A stretch of 32,668 bases of DNA, from contig DUBF01000058.1 of the NCBI GenBank assembly GCA_012960465.1, positions 97,627 through 130,294 of the forward strand, given 5' to 3'. Below are positions 1-7,834 of the stretch, piece by piece (the first letter of the stretch is position 1; each line of letters opens with the position of its first letter). The notes beneath the pieces were generated by a model, which worked only from the letters and a program-made list of their open reading frames with translations, searched no databases and was not told where the DNA came from. The translations under genes and the position numbers were made by a program. The stretch is from Rhodospirillales bacterium (GTDB lineage Bacteria > Pseudomonadota > Alphaproteobacteria > Rhodospirillales > UBA2165).

Positions 1-207
1 CGTCGACGCAAAACGTGCCCCTTTTCAGGATCAAACGCTCCAAAAATTGATTACAAAGACACCAAGACGCTAATCCGCTATATTTCTGAGCGCGGTAAAA
101 TCGTTCCAAGCCGTATTACGGCTGTTTCCTCAAAGAAACAACGCGAACTCGCTCGGGCAATAAAACGTGCCCGTTTTCTTGCGCTAATCCCTTACGTTTC
201 TCAGTAA
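1..207 (+). CDS. rpsR: 30S ribosomal protein S18, 3' part
   Basis: The window opens inside this gene. Frame 1 is open from the first base and encodes 68 residues up to TAA at 205-207. The translation has the S18 hallmarks: a basic start with RRRKTCPF, then [19 protein letters not shown], then the conserved [19 protein letters not shown] and an RFLALIPY end. S18 is a small-subunit protein that binds 16S rRNA next to S6 in the platform. S18 is usually 70-90 residues, so only a short N-terminal part lies outside the window. Upstream rpsF is expected but not visible. The order rpsR, DUF2232, rplI is typical of alphaproteobacteria and supports the call. Confidence 0.96.
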   Translation, partial: RRRKTCPFSGSNAPKIDYKDTKTLIRYISERGKIVPSRITAVSSKKQRELARAIKRARFLALIPYVSQ

Positions 208-288
208 AATCAAAGCTCTCAGCAACTGGAATGGGATTAACCAACTAAAAGAAGATAGTGCAGATAGTAGTTAAGGGATGCACCTATA

Positions 289-1239
289 ATGCCAAGGGAG
301 ACTATCATTGTTATTGGTGCTGGCCTAGTTAGTGCCCTATTATCCATAGCTGCAACGTTTGGTTCTGGTTTGGGACTTCTTTTAGCTTACTTTGCCCTAT
401 TACCAATCATCGTAATCGGCTTAAGCCAAGGCCATCGAACGGCCACGTTTGCAACTTTATCTGGAATGTTTAGTGCTATACTCCTATCAAATATTTATCA
501 AGGAATGTTATATTGTATCTCTATTGCATTACCAGCTTGGCTGATAGTTTTTACAGCTTTAATACCTCAAACAACAAATAATACTTCGTCCCAACTGATC
601 CCGATCGGAGAGATAATTTCACGCTTAGCTGTTTTAGGTGGAATTTTTGTGGTTATAAGTTCAATTATCTTTTTTGATAAACCGGGTGATCTGCCTCACA
701 CCATTGAGGTCCTCCTAAATAAATTGATTGCCCATAACAGTCCTAATTTGAATATAACCACAAACCATCGCCTCTTAGTTGAGCAAATGGTTCCTTTGTT
801 CCCAGCAATTGCAGTTTCATCTTGGTTATTAATGTCTGTTATAAACACTGTGGTTGCTCAAGCTATCTTGATCAAAGCAGATCTCAACCTCATACCAGCG
901 TTTCAATATTCTAAAATCACAGCACCGGAATGGCTTTATTGGGCACTTGTTAGTTCAGGAGTAATTGTATTAACTGGCTCAGGTACCTTTGAATATGTGG
1001 GCCGTAATCTAGCTATAATATTTTTAATTCCGTTTTTATTTACCGGTCTAGGCGTGATACATACAGCGGCCCGCCAATTCCGCTCTCCAGTTATAGCGTT
1101 GATTATTTTTTATTTTTTCACTATAATTCTAAGCTGGCCTGCTTTTATCGCAATTCTCCTAGGTTTTTTTGAGAGATGGACCAATTTCCGGCAAAAATTC
1201 TTACCAACCATCCCAAAAGATAAATCAAAATTAGATTAA
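289..1239 (+). CDS. DUF2232 family multi-pass membrane protein
   Basis: Encodes 316 residues, almost all hydrophobic, with roughly eight likely membrane segments (about residues 5-27, 30-48, 52-75, 82-95, 108-128, 170-192, 215-235, 240-300 as two helices) and a short basic cytoplasmic tail. Size, topology and position between rpsR and rplI match the DUF2232 family (YybS-like), which sits in this spot in many alphaproteobacteria. Its molecular role is not established; the resemblance to energy-coupling transporter S-components is only a suggestion. The ATG at 289 has an AAGGGATG element about 10 bases upstream and lies 81 bases after rpsR, so it is probably cotranscribed with rpsR. In the usual arrangement rplI follows directly; here about 1.36 kb of degraded sequence intervenes. 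Confidence 0.85.
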   Translation: MPRETIIVIGAGLVSALLSIAATFGSGLGLLLAYFALLPIIVIGLSQGHRTATFATLSGMFSAILLSNIYQGMLYCISIALPAWLIVFTALIPQTTNNTSSQLIPIGEIISRLAVLGGIFVVISSIIFFDKPGDLPHTIEVLLNKLIAHNSPNLNITTNHRLLVEQMVPLFPAIAVSSWLLMSVINTVVAQAILIKADLNLIPAFQYSKITAPEWLYWALVSSGVIVLTGSGTFEYVGRNLAIIFLIPFLFTGLGVIHTAARQFRSPVIALIIFYFFTIILSWPAFIAILLGFFERWTNFRQKFLPTIPKDKSKLD

Positions 1240-1498
1240 ACTAGCATATAATCGTCAAACTAATTGCTTCAAATGATATTTGGGTTGCCATCTGTCTTAT
1301 ACAATAGTAGGTTCCCGCCCTTATTAACTCATAAAAACATCGGTTTATTGAGATCTAAAATTCAGGTGTTGTATTTTAATAAATAGAATTGGCGCTGCAA
1401 TGCCAACGGCCTGAATTGATGTTTTAAACTGCACCTTATTTATCAAATTTTCATCAAACTCAGGCGAGTTTATTTAAACGGCCTCGTCGCGTTGCAGC
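1240..1498. other. Intergenic sequence before a degraded insertion
   Basis: About 260 AT-rich bases follow the DUF2232 stop. No open frame with coding character was found on either strand, and no convincing terminator hairpin or RNA gene. An imperfect match between the two sides of this insertion region, which would mark attachment sites, was looked for by eye and not found. It may be the outer part of the decayed element that continues to about 2434. Confidence 0.4.
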
Positions 1499-1648
1499 AT
1501 GGCGGGGCATTATTTTGGAAGCTTAATGAATGAACAACTTAAGAAACTTGATGAGATACATTTAAAATTTGCTGACAAACCTGAGACGGCAATTCCCCAA
1601 GAGATGCCAAAGAAGGAGCCAGACCATCCGCTCTTTAAATTAAAATAA
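1499..1648 (+). CDS. Possible small hypothetical protein (40-49 aa)
   Basis: A short open frame runs from ATG 1499 (49 residues) or ATG 1526 (40 residues, preceded by TTGGAAG at a fair spacing) to TAA at 1646-1648. The predicted peptide is charged, beginning MNEQLKKLDEIHLKFADK and ending with Lys/Pro-rich PKKEPDHPLFKLK. I do not recognise a family. It slightly overlaps the open frame of the broken gene that follows, in another frame. It may be a genuine small accessory gene of the decayed element, or chance. The peptide composition looks protein-like, but there is no independent support. Confidence 0.3.
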   Translation: MAGHYFGSLMNEQLKKLDEIHLKFADKPETAIPQEMPKKEPDHPLFKLK

Positions 1649-2070
1649 GAGAAAAGCCGCAATGGCTTCGACATAAGGACTTTCAAAAGTCTGAGCTAAA
1701 TCACCGAAAAAGAACACTGCAGTATCTGGCGAAAGATACGCGAGATGAAATATCACTAGATATCGCCTACAAAATTCATACCTGTAAAAAGTCAGCTCCC
1801 TGCAAAAGTATGTTCTGCCCTTATTGCCGGGATGAAGTTCAAACGAATGCGGTCATTAAAGCAAAGCAGATATTTGCTAATACACCAGCAGACCAGTTAG
1901 CGTTTTTAACTCTCCTGCTCCCGGTAACTTATTTGCCAGAGCGAGATGCTAAAGAACTCATCGACGATCGCCGCAGTAAAAACCGCGATATGTTTAACTA
2001 CCACAATTTTACTGACGTAAAGCTATTTGGCACCTTTGAGATTGATGTGAAAACTGGAAAGATGCCATGA
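1639..2070 (+). pseudogene. Truncated Cys-motif protein, likely mobile-element remnant
   Basis: An uninterrupted frame runs from 1639 (just after an in-frame TAA) to TGA at 2068-2070, 143 codons. The only ATG is at 1810, giving 86 residues, yet the upstream part also reads like protein (for example HRKRTLQYLAKDTRDEISLD and IAYKIHTCKKSAPCKSMFCPYC). The cluster C-x5-C-x4-C-x2-C spans the ATG, so translation from 1810 would cut a probable zinc-binding motif. This layout recalls integrase-linked hypothetical proteins of alphaproteobacteria that carry a similar Cys cluster and resemble replication-initiator N-termini; that link is from memory and tentative. The frame ends at GTFEIDVKTGKMP, where sequence continuous with a truncated integrase begins on the other strand. 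I read it as a gene that has lost both its start and its 3' part. Confidence 0.5.
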
Positions 2071-2434
2071 GGCAACCATTCATTTCACCAAAATAAGGTC
2101 TAAAATAAAGGCGGTGATGTTTTTGAATATCCGATTTGCGCCCAGCGTTTTTATGCTTTCCAATAGCGGCAAACCACTTTGTATAAAGTTCGTGATAGTT
2201 CAAATCTATTTCGGGAACATTGTTCCGCACGTTGTCGCGCATTTGATCTAGCGTGTCCTCTGCAATACGTGCAGCTTCGCCTATGGCGCTGGTTTTAGTT
2301 GATTGAAAATGATATCCGCCATTAGGTTTTAGCACCCGCATATGCCATATGCCTTTGGTGTTGCCCTTTCTGTTATAAAGCAGTAGTTTCCCGTCCCGTA
2401 ACCGTTGGGCGTTTAAATATGCTTTCTTGGTCAT
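2009..2434 (-). pseudogene. Truncated phage-type tyrosine integrase (N-terminal part)
   Basis: The minus-strand frame starts at ATG 2434 and encodes 141 residues. Residues 1 to about 118 look like the N-terminal part of alphaproteobacterial phage or island integrases: KKAYLNAQRLRDGKLLLYNR, a short beta-rich arm-binding region (IWHMRVLKPNGGYHFQSTKT), then the helical core-binding start ending in HRLYFRPYFGEM. The remaining 23 residues lie antisense to the 3' end of the preceding fragment and do not resemble integrase. The catalytic domain with the R...HxxR...Y residues is absent; intact members are roughly 350-450 residues. It cannot be an active recombinase. The breakpoint lies near 2065-2090. 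It marks a former integration between DUF2232 and rplI. Confidence 0.75.
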
Positions 2435-2604
2435 ACCAATAAACTTTTTTTTTCGTTAGCTACTTGGGATTTAGGTGTTAGCTAATGCTTTTACAGTGGT
2501 ATAGTACGAAGAACAAGGTTAACATTTATGCACAAAACATGCACAAGTCGAAGCTAGTCGCCTTAACTGCTTGTTTTTAAACGATTTTTAGAGGTGTTAA
2601 GTTA

Positions 2605-3294
2605 ATGGAAGTTATTCTTTTAGAAAGAATTGATAAGCTTGGGCAAATGGGCGATTTGGTTGTTGTCAAACCTGGCTTTGCACGTAATTTTTTATTACCC
2701 CAACAAAAGGCTGTCACAGCGACGGAAGAGCACAAGGCTCAATTTGAAAGTCAGCGAATCCACCTGGAGGCTCAAAACCTGGAGCAAAAAACCGAAGCTG
2801 AAAAAATAGGAAAAAAGCTTGAAGGTCAAAAAATCGTTATGGTACGCCAAGCTGGTGACGCGGGACAACTATACGGCTCGGTAAGTGCCAGCAATATTTC
2901 TGATGGAATAACTGAAGCCGGGTTTTTAATTAATCGCAATCAAGTTAAACTTGGAGATCCAATTAAATCTATCGGAATGCACCCTGTTGCAGTTACTCTA
3001 CATCCAGAAGTCAGCGTTTTTGTCACAATTAATGTTGCTCGTTCAATTGAAGAAGCCAAAATTCAAGAAAAGACAGGAACTATAGTAATAAGTGATGAGG
3101 TAGAGACCAACTCAATTGATGAATTAATTGAGGAGTTAGATAGTGTCGAAGCCAATATGCCTTCGGAAACGGAAGCAGACGATCAAGCCCGAGCTGCTAA
3201 AACAGTAACAGAATCTGATGCACCTTCCATCGACGATATCTCAGACGGTGCTTCTAAAGACAGTCCTAAACCAGGGACTAAGGAATCAGAATAA
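2605..3294 (+). CDS. rplI: 50S ribosomal protein L9 with acidic C-terminal extension
   Basis: Encodes 229 residues. The first 50 or so carry the L9 N-domain signature (MEVILLERIDKLGQMGDLV, then KPGFARNFLLPQQKA), followed by the connecting helix (about 50-78) and the C-domain (about 80-150, with GQLYGSVSASNISDGI and HPEVSVFVTINV). L9 binds domain V of 23S rRNA near the L1 stalk and influences frame maintenance and collision between ribosomes. The usual length is about 150; here residues 155-229 form an acidic, Ser/Thr/Pro-containing, probably disordered tail with no Cys or hydrophobic core. Extended L9 proteins are known in alphaproteobacteria. ATG 2605 has GAGGTG upstream. Its separation from rpsR by the degraded insertion may mean it now uses its own promoter. 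Confidence 0.97.
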   Translation: MEVILLERIDKLGQMGDLVVVKPGFARNFLLPQQKAVTATEEHKAQFESQRIHLEAQNLEQKTEAEKIGKKLEGQKIVMVRQAGDAGQLYGSVSASNISDGITEAGFLINRNQVKLGDPIKSIGMHPVAVTLHPEVSVFVTINVARSIEEAKIQEKTGTIVISDEVETNSIDELIEELDSVEANMPSETEADDQARAAKTVTESDAPSIDDISDGASKDSPKPGTKESE

Positions 3295-3536
3295 AACCTC
3301 TCCTATCTTTATAAATCTATAAAGAATATATTTTGAGAATTTGAATTATCATATTTTGATATTTATTTGAATTTTATATATACTTATATTTAGTTGACTG
3401 ACCAGTATGACTAGTAACTTGTTGGATTGTAATCACGGGAAAACAATTGATTTTTGGAAATCAATTTTTTAGAATAATAAATCAAATACGATGCGGTAAT
3501 AGAAAAGGTATGTAAGGCCGTAGATTGGGAGAAATT
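3295..3536. other. AT-rich intergenic region between rplI and cfa
   Basis: About 240 very AT-rich bases without coding character. It contains a terminator-like hairpin (listed separately) and probably the promoter of the downstream cyclopropane synthase gene; several AT-rich hexamers could serve as -10 elements, so none is singled out. Confidence 0.5.
3445..3470 (+). terminator. Candidate Rho-independent terminator after rplI
   Basis: A perfect 9-bp inverted repeat, AATTGATTT at 3445-3453 and AAATCAATT at 3458-3466, encloses a TTGG loop and runs into TTTTT ending at 3470. The stem is AT-rich and therefore weak. Its position 150 bases beyond rplI and just ahead of the next gene fits a terminator of the ribosomal-protein unit. 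Confidence 0.4.
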
Positions 3537-4787
3537 ATGTATTTATTACAATCAATTCTCAGTCGAATGATAAAATTCGGAACCTTAAAAATAATTAATG
3601 CCAATGGAAGAATTTATAAATTCTCGGGGCAAAGTAACAATCGTATACCAAAAGAAGTATGCGTCCAATTTCATGATAATTTATTTGCAAGCTTTCTTGC
3701 ACTATCTCCAAGCATGGCACTAGGCAAAGGTTATATGGATAACCGAATTTCAGTCAAAGATGGCACAATCTATGATTTTCTGCAAATTCTTGCTGTAAAT
3801 GTGGAGAACGATAACTACCATTGGCTCCACCTATTTTTCAGGTCATTGGATAAACTTAGAAAACCCTTTCAGCAATTTAATATTAGACGAAAATCCCAAA
3901 AAAATGTGGCCCACCATTATGATCTATCAGGCGAACTTTATAAACTTTTTCTCGACGAAGACCGGCAATATTCCTGTGCTTATTTTACTGATAGAACTAA
4001 TTGTTTAAATACGGCGCAAATCCATAAAAAAGATCATATAGCAGCAAAGTTATTACTGAATAAGAACAGTAAAGTTCTGGACATTGGTTCTGGCTGGGGA
4101 GGAATGGGGATTTATATTGCACGTAAATTTGGTGCAAATGTGCGTGGCATTACACTTTCTGAAGAACAGCTAAAAGAATCAAATCTAAGGGCGGTAGCTG
4201 ACAATTTAGATAGTTTAGTAGAATTTGATTTATTAGATTATAGAATGATTGATGATCAATTTGACCGTATAGTTTCTATTGGGATGTTCGAACACGTTGG
4301 AATTAACCACTTTAATCAATTCTTTAAAAAAATTTACGATAGCTTAACATCCGATGGAATAGCCCTAATCCATACGATAGGAAGAACCGGCTCACCTTCG
4401 GTAACTGATCCTTGGATTAGAAAATATATTTTCCCAGGTGGCTATATACCTTCGCTGTCAGAAATCACTCCGGCTATTGAAAAATCTGGGCTCATAGTTT
4501 CAGATATTGAATTTTTAGGACAACACTATGCAGAAACATTGAAACATTGGCAACAATGCTTTCATTCCAATCGAGCCAAGGTAAAGCAAATATACGACGA
4601 AAATTTTTGCAGAATGTGGGAATATTATTTGGCTTGTAGCGAAATTTCTTTTCGACACTTAGATTCTACTGTCTTTCAAATACAACTCGTTAAAGAACGC
4701 TATAACATTCCGATGACACGAGATTACATGACAAACCAAGACGCAGATTTGAAAATCTCCACGACAAAACGGATCCAAGCCGCGTAA
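3537..4787 (+). CDS. cfa: Cyclopropane-fatty-acyl-phospholipid synthase
   Basis: Encodes 416 residues from ATG 3537, which has GGGAGAA four bases before it; the same frame also offers TTG 3525, less likely because it overlaps that Shine-Dalgarno sequence. The product transfers a methylene from S-adenosylmethionine to unsaturated acyl chains of membrane phospholipids. The N-terminal lipid-facing region is followed by the family signature HYDLSGELYKLFLD and QYSCAYF (about 127-150), the SAM loop VLDIGSGWGGMG (about 180-191), GITLSEEQ (about 204-211), and FEHVG (about 251-255), whose glutamate corresponds to a conserved active-site residue. The C-terminal WEYYLACSEISFR is also typical. Length is normal for the family (about 380-430). 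The gene sits alone between rplI and dnaB, which is not part of the usual conserved order. Confidence 0.93.
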   Translation: MYLLQSILSRMIKFGTLKIINANGRIYKFSGQSNNRIPKEVCVQFHDNLFASFLALSPSMALGKGYMDNRISVKDGTIYDFLQILAVNVENDNYHWLHLFFRSLDKLRKPFQQFNIRRKSQKNVAHHYDLSGELYKLFLDEDRQYSCAYFTDRTNCLNTAQIHKKDHIAAKLLLNKNSKVLDIGSGWGGMGIYIARKFGANVRGITLSEEQLKESNLRAVADNLDSLVEFDLLDYRMIDDQFDRIVSIGMFEHVGINHFNQFFKKIYDSLTSDGIALIHTIGRTGSPSVTDPWIRKYIFPGGYIPSLSEITPAIEKSGLIVSDIEFLGQHYAETLKHWQQCFHSNRAKVKQIYDENFCRMWEYYLACSEISFRHLDSTVFQIQLVKERYNIPMTRDYMTNQDADLKISTTKRIQAA

Positions 4788-4904
4788 TTTAAATTTCTGT
4801 CAAGTTTTTTATTTCTTTTTTTTTGCTAGTTATCCCCATCTCCCACAGGGCTGTGTACCTTTTCCTTCTTCTCATTGGTTTCCGTTCGGGGTAGTTTCTT
4901 AGAT

Positions 4905-6422
4905 ATGGTAACAGCGATTAAAAATATTAACGGATCCACAGAAAGTTTGAAAACTAATGAACCTAACTTTCCACAATTTCGTTCCTTGCCCCATAATTTT
5001 GAGGCTGAAAAAGCATTACTGGGAGCAATTTTTGCTAATAACAATGCTTATGACAGAGTAGCTGGTTATCTCCGACCAGAGTGCTTTGCTGATCCTGTCC
5101 ACGGTAAAATATTTGACGCAACATCAAAACTAATAGAACGTGGTCAAATTGCAGATCCAATCACTCTACATAATTTTTTTGAAACAAACGACTCCGTTAA
5201 AGATGTTGGTGGCTCTCATTATTTAGCAGAAATAGCAGGCTCCATGGTCAGCGTTATAAATTCTGCTGAGTATGGTAGATCTATTTATGATTTACATTTA
5301 AAGCGGCAATTGATCACACTGGGTGAGCAAGTAGTTAATCGTGCGTATACTCCTGAAGTTGATGACCCCGCAACAATACAGATAGAGAACGCTGAACAAA
5401 CACTATACGAATTAGCAACCACAGGAGAGATTGAGGGCGGTTTTCAAGACTTTAAGTCAACTCTAATTTCAGCAATAGAAATGGCAGAGATCGCACATAA
5501 ACGTGACGGCCAACTTAGTGGAGTTTCAACTGGCTTACGCGACCTTGATCAAATTATGGGAGGCCTTCATCCATCGGATTTAGTGATTTTAGCTGCTCGT
5601 CCTTCTATGGGAAAGACTGCGCTGGCTACCAACATCGCCTTCAATGCTGCGTATGATTATAAATTAGAGACAGATGCGAACGGCAAAAAGAAAGTAACAG
5701 ACGGGGCCGTTGTTGGCTTTTTTTCATTGGAGATGTCGGCAGAACAACTAGCCGCGCGTATTCTTTCTGAACAGGCACAAATTGCTTCAGATAAAATGCG
5801 CCGAGGCACCTTAACCAATATTGAGTTTGATAAACTTGTGGTAGCATCACAGCAGTTACATCAGTTACCGATATTTATTGACGACACGCCAGCACTATCT
5901 GTCTCTGCTTTAAGAACCCGCGCTCGCCGTTTGAAACGAAATGAGGGGCTTGGTCTCGTCGTTGTCGATTACCTACAGCTAATGGAAGGGTCTTCCAGGA
6001 CCGATAATCGGGTGCAAGAAATTAGCGAAATCACGCGTGGACTCAAAACACTTGCTAAGGAATTAGACGTACCAGTGCTAGCCCTCTCCCAATTATCTCG
6101 TGCCGTTGAACAAAGGGAAGATAAAAGGCCCCAATTATCGGATCTTCGGGAATCGGGTACGATTGAGCAGGATGCTGACGTAGTTTGCTTTATATTTCGA
6201 CAAGCATATTACGATGAACGTAGCGAGCCTGTTCAACGCCCCGAAGAATCACTAGACAAGTTTGCTGCCCGGCACTCCGATTGGGAAGAGCGAAGTGAAC
6301 AAAACCGTTTTGTCGCTGAATTAATCATTGGGAAGCAGCGGCACGGCCCCACAGGTACCACAAAACTCCATTTCAACGGAATGTATACTCGCTTCGGTGA
6401 TCTTGATACACAGCACACTTAA
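4905..6422 (+). CDS. dnaB: Replicative DNA helicase DnaB
   Basis: Encodes 505 residues from ATG 4905. A TTG at 4875 is in frame but lacks a ribosome-binding site; GGGG at 4888-4891 is the nearest purine stretch to ATG 4905. The hexameric helicase unwinds DNA at the fork and binds primase. The N-terminal DnaB domain (about 28-125: LPHNFEAEKALLGAIF) is followed by a linker and the RecA-like motor: ARPSMGKT Walker A (about 231-238), GFFSLEMS (about 271-278), VVVDYLQLM Walker B (about 352-360), LALSQLSRAVE (about 392-402), LRESGTIEQDAD (about 414-425). All motor motifs are intact and no intein is present. It precedes alr and radA, a common alphaproteobacterial order. Confidence 0.96.
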   Translation: MVTAIKNINGSTESLKTNEPNFPQFRSLPHNFEAEKALLGAIFANNNAYDRVAGYLRPECFADPVHGKIFDATSKLIERGQIADPITLHNFFETNDSVKDVGGSHYLAEIAGSMVSVINSAEYGRSIYDLHLKRQLITLGEQVVNRAYTPEVDDPATIQIENAEQTLYELATTGEIEGGFQDFKSTLISAIEMAEIAHKRDGQLSGVSTGLRDLDQIMGGLHPSDLVILAARPSMGKTALATNIAFNAAYDYKLETDANGKKKVTDGAVVGFFSLEMSAEQLAARILSEQAQIASDKMRRGTLTNIEFDKLVVASQQLHQLPIFIDDTPALSVSALRTRARRLKRNEGLGLVVVDYLQLMEGSSRTDNRVQEISEITRGLKTLAKELDVPVLALSQLSRAVEQREDKRPQLSDLRESGTIEQDADVVCFIFRQAYYDERSEPVQRPEESLDKFAARHSDWEERSEQNRFVAELIIGKQRHGPTGTTKLHFNGMYTRFGDLDTQHT

Positions 6423-6601
6423 TCCTTTTAACTAAATCTATGCCCAACCCTTTGCCAACGAGGAGAGCACCTGACCGCTCAATCCAGCTCAGCGACCGAA
6501 AAAGCATAGAAAATCAAACACTTTCTTTAATTATAAATAAATATAGCCTTTCTTTTTAATTGTTGTATCTATAAAAAAGTAATAAGAAGGAAGGCGTTAA
6601 A

Positions 6602-7681
6602 ATGGGTATTTTCGCAAATACAGGGGCTAGTCTGACCATTGATCTGGCTGCTTTAGGAAAAAATTATAGGACTTTAACTAACGAATTATCGTCTGCTGAG
6701 CTAGCAGCAGTAGTTAAAGCTAACGCTTATGGGCTTGGCATAAAAGAGGTGGCTACCGCACTGTCAAACTTAGGCTGTATAAATTTCTTCGTTGCCACAA
6801 TAGATGAAGGCATTGAACTAAGACAGATCTTACCTAATGTAAAAATTTATATCTTTCATGGCGTCCTGCCTGGAACTGCAGATGAGTTGGTTAACAATTC
6901 TTTGATTCCGGTCCTTAACAGCTTAGAGCAAATCGAAAATTGGCTACCTTACGCCGAGTACGCCGCCGCTCTCCATATTGATACGGGAATGTCACGACTT
7001 GGCTTAACACCGCAAGAATGCGCCCAAATACAATATTTACCATCGTACAACATTGATCTTATAATGAGCCACCTCTCATGTGCTGAAGACAAAAACCATC
7101 CAAAGAATAGAGAACAAGTCTCTTTGTTTGAAAAACTTCGGAAATCTATACCATCAAATTATGCTAGTTTAGCGGCCAGTTCCGGTATTTTTTTAGGTCC
7201 AAATTTCCATTTCGATCTTTGTCGGGCTGGAGTATCCCTTTATGGAATAAATCCAACGCCATTGTTCCAGAATCCATTTGCACAAGTGGTTCGCCTACGG
7301 GCAAAAATCCTACAAATCCGTTCCGTTGACACTCCCCAGACCGTTGGTTATGGTGCAACACATCGGGTGAGAAAACCAACAAAGATAGCCACTCTTGCGA
7401 TTGGTTATGCAGACGGGTATATGCGGAGCCTAGGGAATTCGGGCGTAGCCTTCATTGAAGATTATAAAGTACCTGTGGTGGGACATGTTTCTATGGATTT
7501 AACTACGGTCGACGTTACAAATGTTCCAGACACTCTATTTTCAAGTAAAACTACCGTTGACCTAATAGGCCCTAACAATCCAATCGATCAAATAGCTAGA
7601 CAAGCTGGCACAATTAGCTATGAACTCTTGACTGGCTTAGGTGATCGTGTTGAACGCCATTACCATTATGGAGAGGGATAG
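6602..7681 (+). CDS. alr: Alanine racemase
   Basis: Encodes 359 residues. The enzyme interconverts L- and D-alanine with pyridoxal phosphate and supplies D-Ala for peptidoglycan. The PLP lysine is in AVVKANAYGLG (K39). The second catalytic base is Y250 in TVGYGATHRV. HIDTGMSRLGL (125-135), the phosphate-binding CRAGVSLYGINP (about 207-218), IGYADGYMR and GHVSMDLTTVDVT are also present. ATG 6602 follows AAGAAGGAAGG at good spacing. A 179-base spacer after dnaB suggests its own promoter, which could not be pinned down in the AT-rich sequence around 6530-6580. Confidence 0.95.
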   Translation: MGIFANTGASLTIDLAALGKNYRTLTNELSSAELAAVVKANAYGLGIKEVATALSNLGCINFFVATIDEGIELRQILPNVKIYIFHGVLPGTADELVNNSLIPVLNSLEQIENWLPYAEYAAALHIDTGMSRLGLTPQECAQIQYLPSYNIDLIMSHLSCAEDKNHPKNREQVSLFEKLRKSIPSNYASLAASSGIFLGPNFHFDLCRAGVSLYGINPTPLFQNPFAQVVRLRAKILQIRSVDTPQTVGYGATHRVRKPTKIATLAIGYADGYMRSLGNSGVAFIEDYKVPVVGHVSMDLTTVDVTNVPDTLFSSKTTVDLIGPNNPIDQIARQAGTISYELLTGLGDRVERHYHYGEG

Positions 7682-7691
7682 AGTTTAATGA

Positions 7692-7820
7692 ACTTCCGCA
7701 AAATTTAAGATTATTTGGACAGGCCCAGCAAAAGATATTGGTGCCTCAGATAACGACTTTGTGCCGCAATTTATCCATGGACAGATTGACGGCCCAATTG
7801 ATTATAAAATGCAAGTCTAG
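7692..7820 (+). pseudogene. Orphan coding-like fragment between alr and radA
   Basis: A frame opens straight after TGA 7689-7691 and runs to TAG 7818-7820, 42 codons with no usable start near its beginning (the only ATG is three codons from the end). The translation is protein-like and varied, with FKIIWTGPAKDIGASDNDF followed by VPQFIHGQIDGPIDY. I do not recognise the family. The likeliest reading is the C-terminal remnant of a lost gene between alr and radA; chance cannot be excluded at this length. Confidence 0.3.
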
Positions 7821-7834
7821 TTACAGGAATAATA

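Noticed and set aside
2529-2547. Direct repeat ATGCACAA twice before rplI as a possible attachment site
   Set aside because: Only eight bases, both copies on one side of the insertion; no partner was found at the left end.
3308-3325. Small hairpin CTTTATA/TATAAAG just after rplI
   Set aside because: Pure A/T-rich 7-bp arms with no T-run in a very AT-rich stretch; expected by chance.
4830-4838. DnaA-box-like TTATCCCCA before dnaB, with a nearby CACAG/CTGTG inverted repeat
   Set aside because: One mismatch to TTATCCACA and a single copy; no cluster of boxes or AT-rich unwinding element, so an origin is not supported.
4826-5044. Minus-strand 72-residue frame over the start of dnaB
   Set aside because: Lies mostly antisense to the conserved DnaB N-terminus, with no protein-like motifs or ribosome-binding site.
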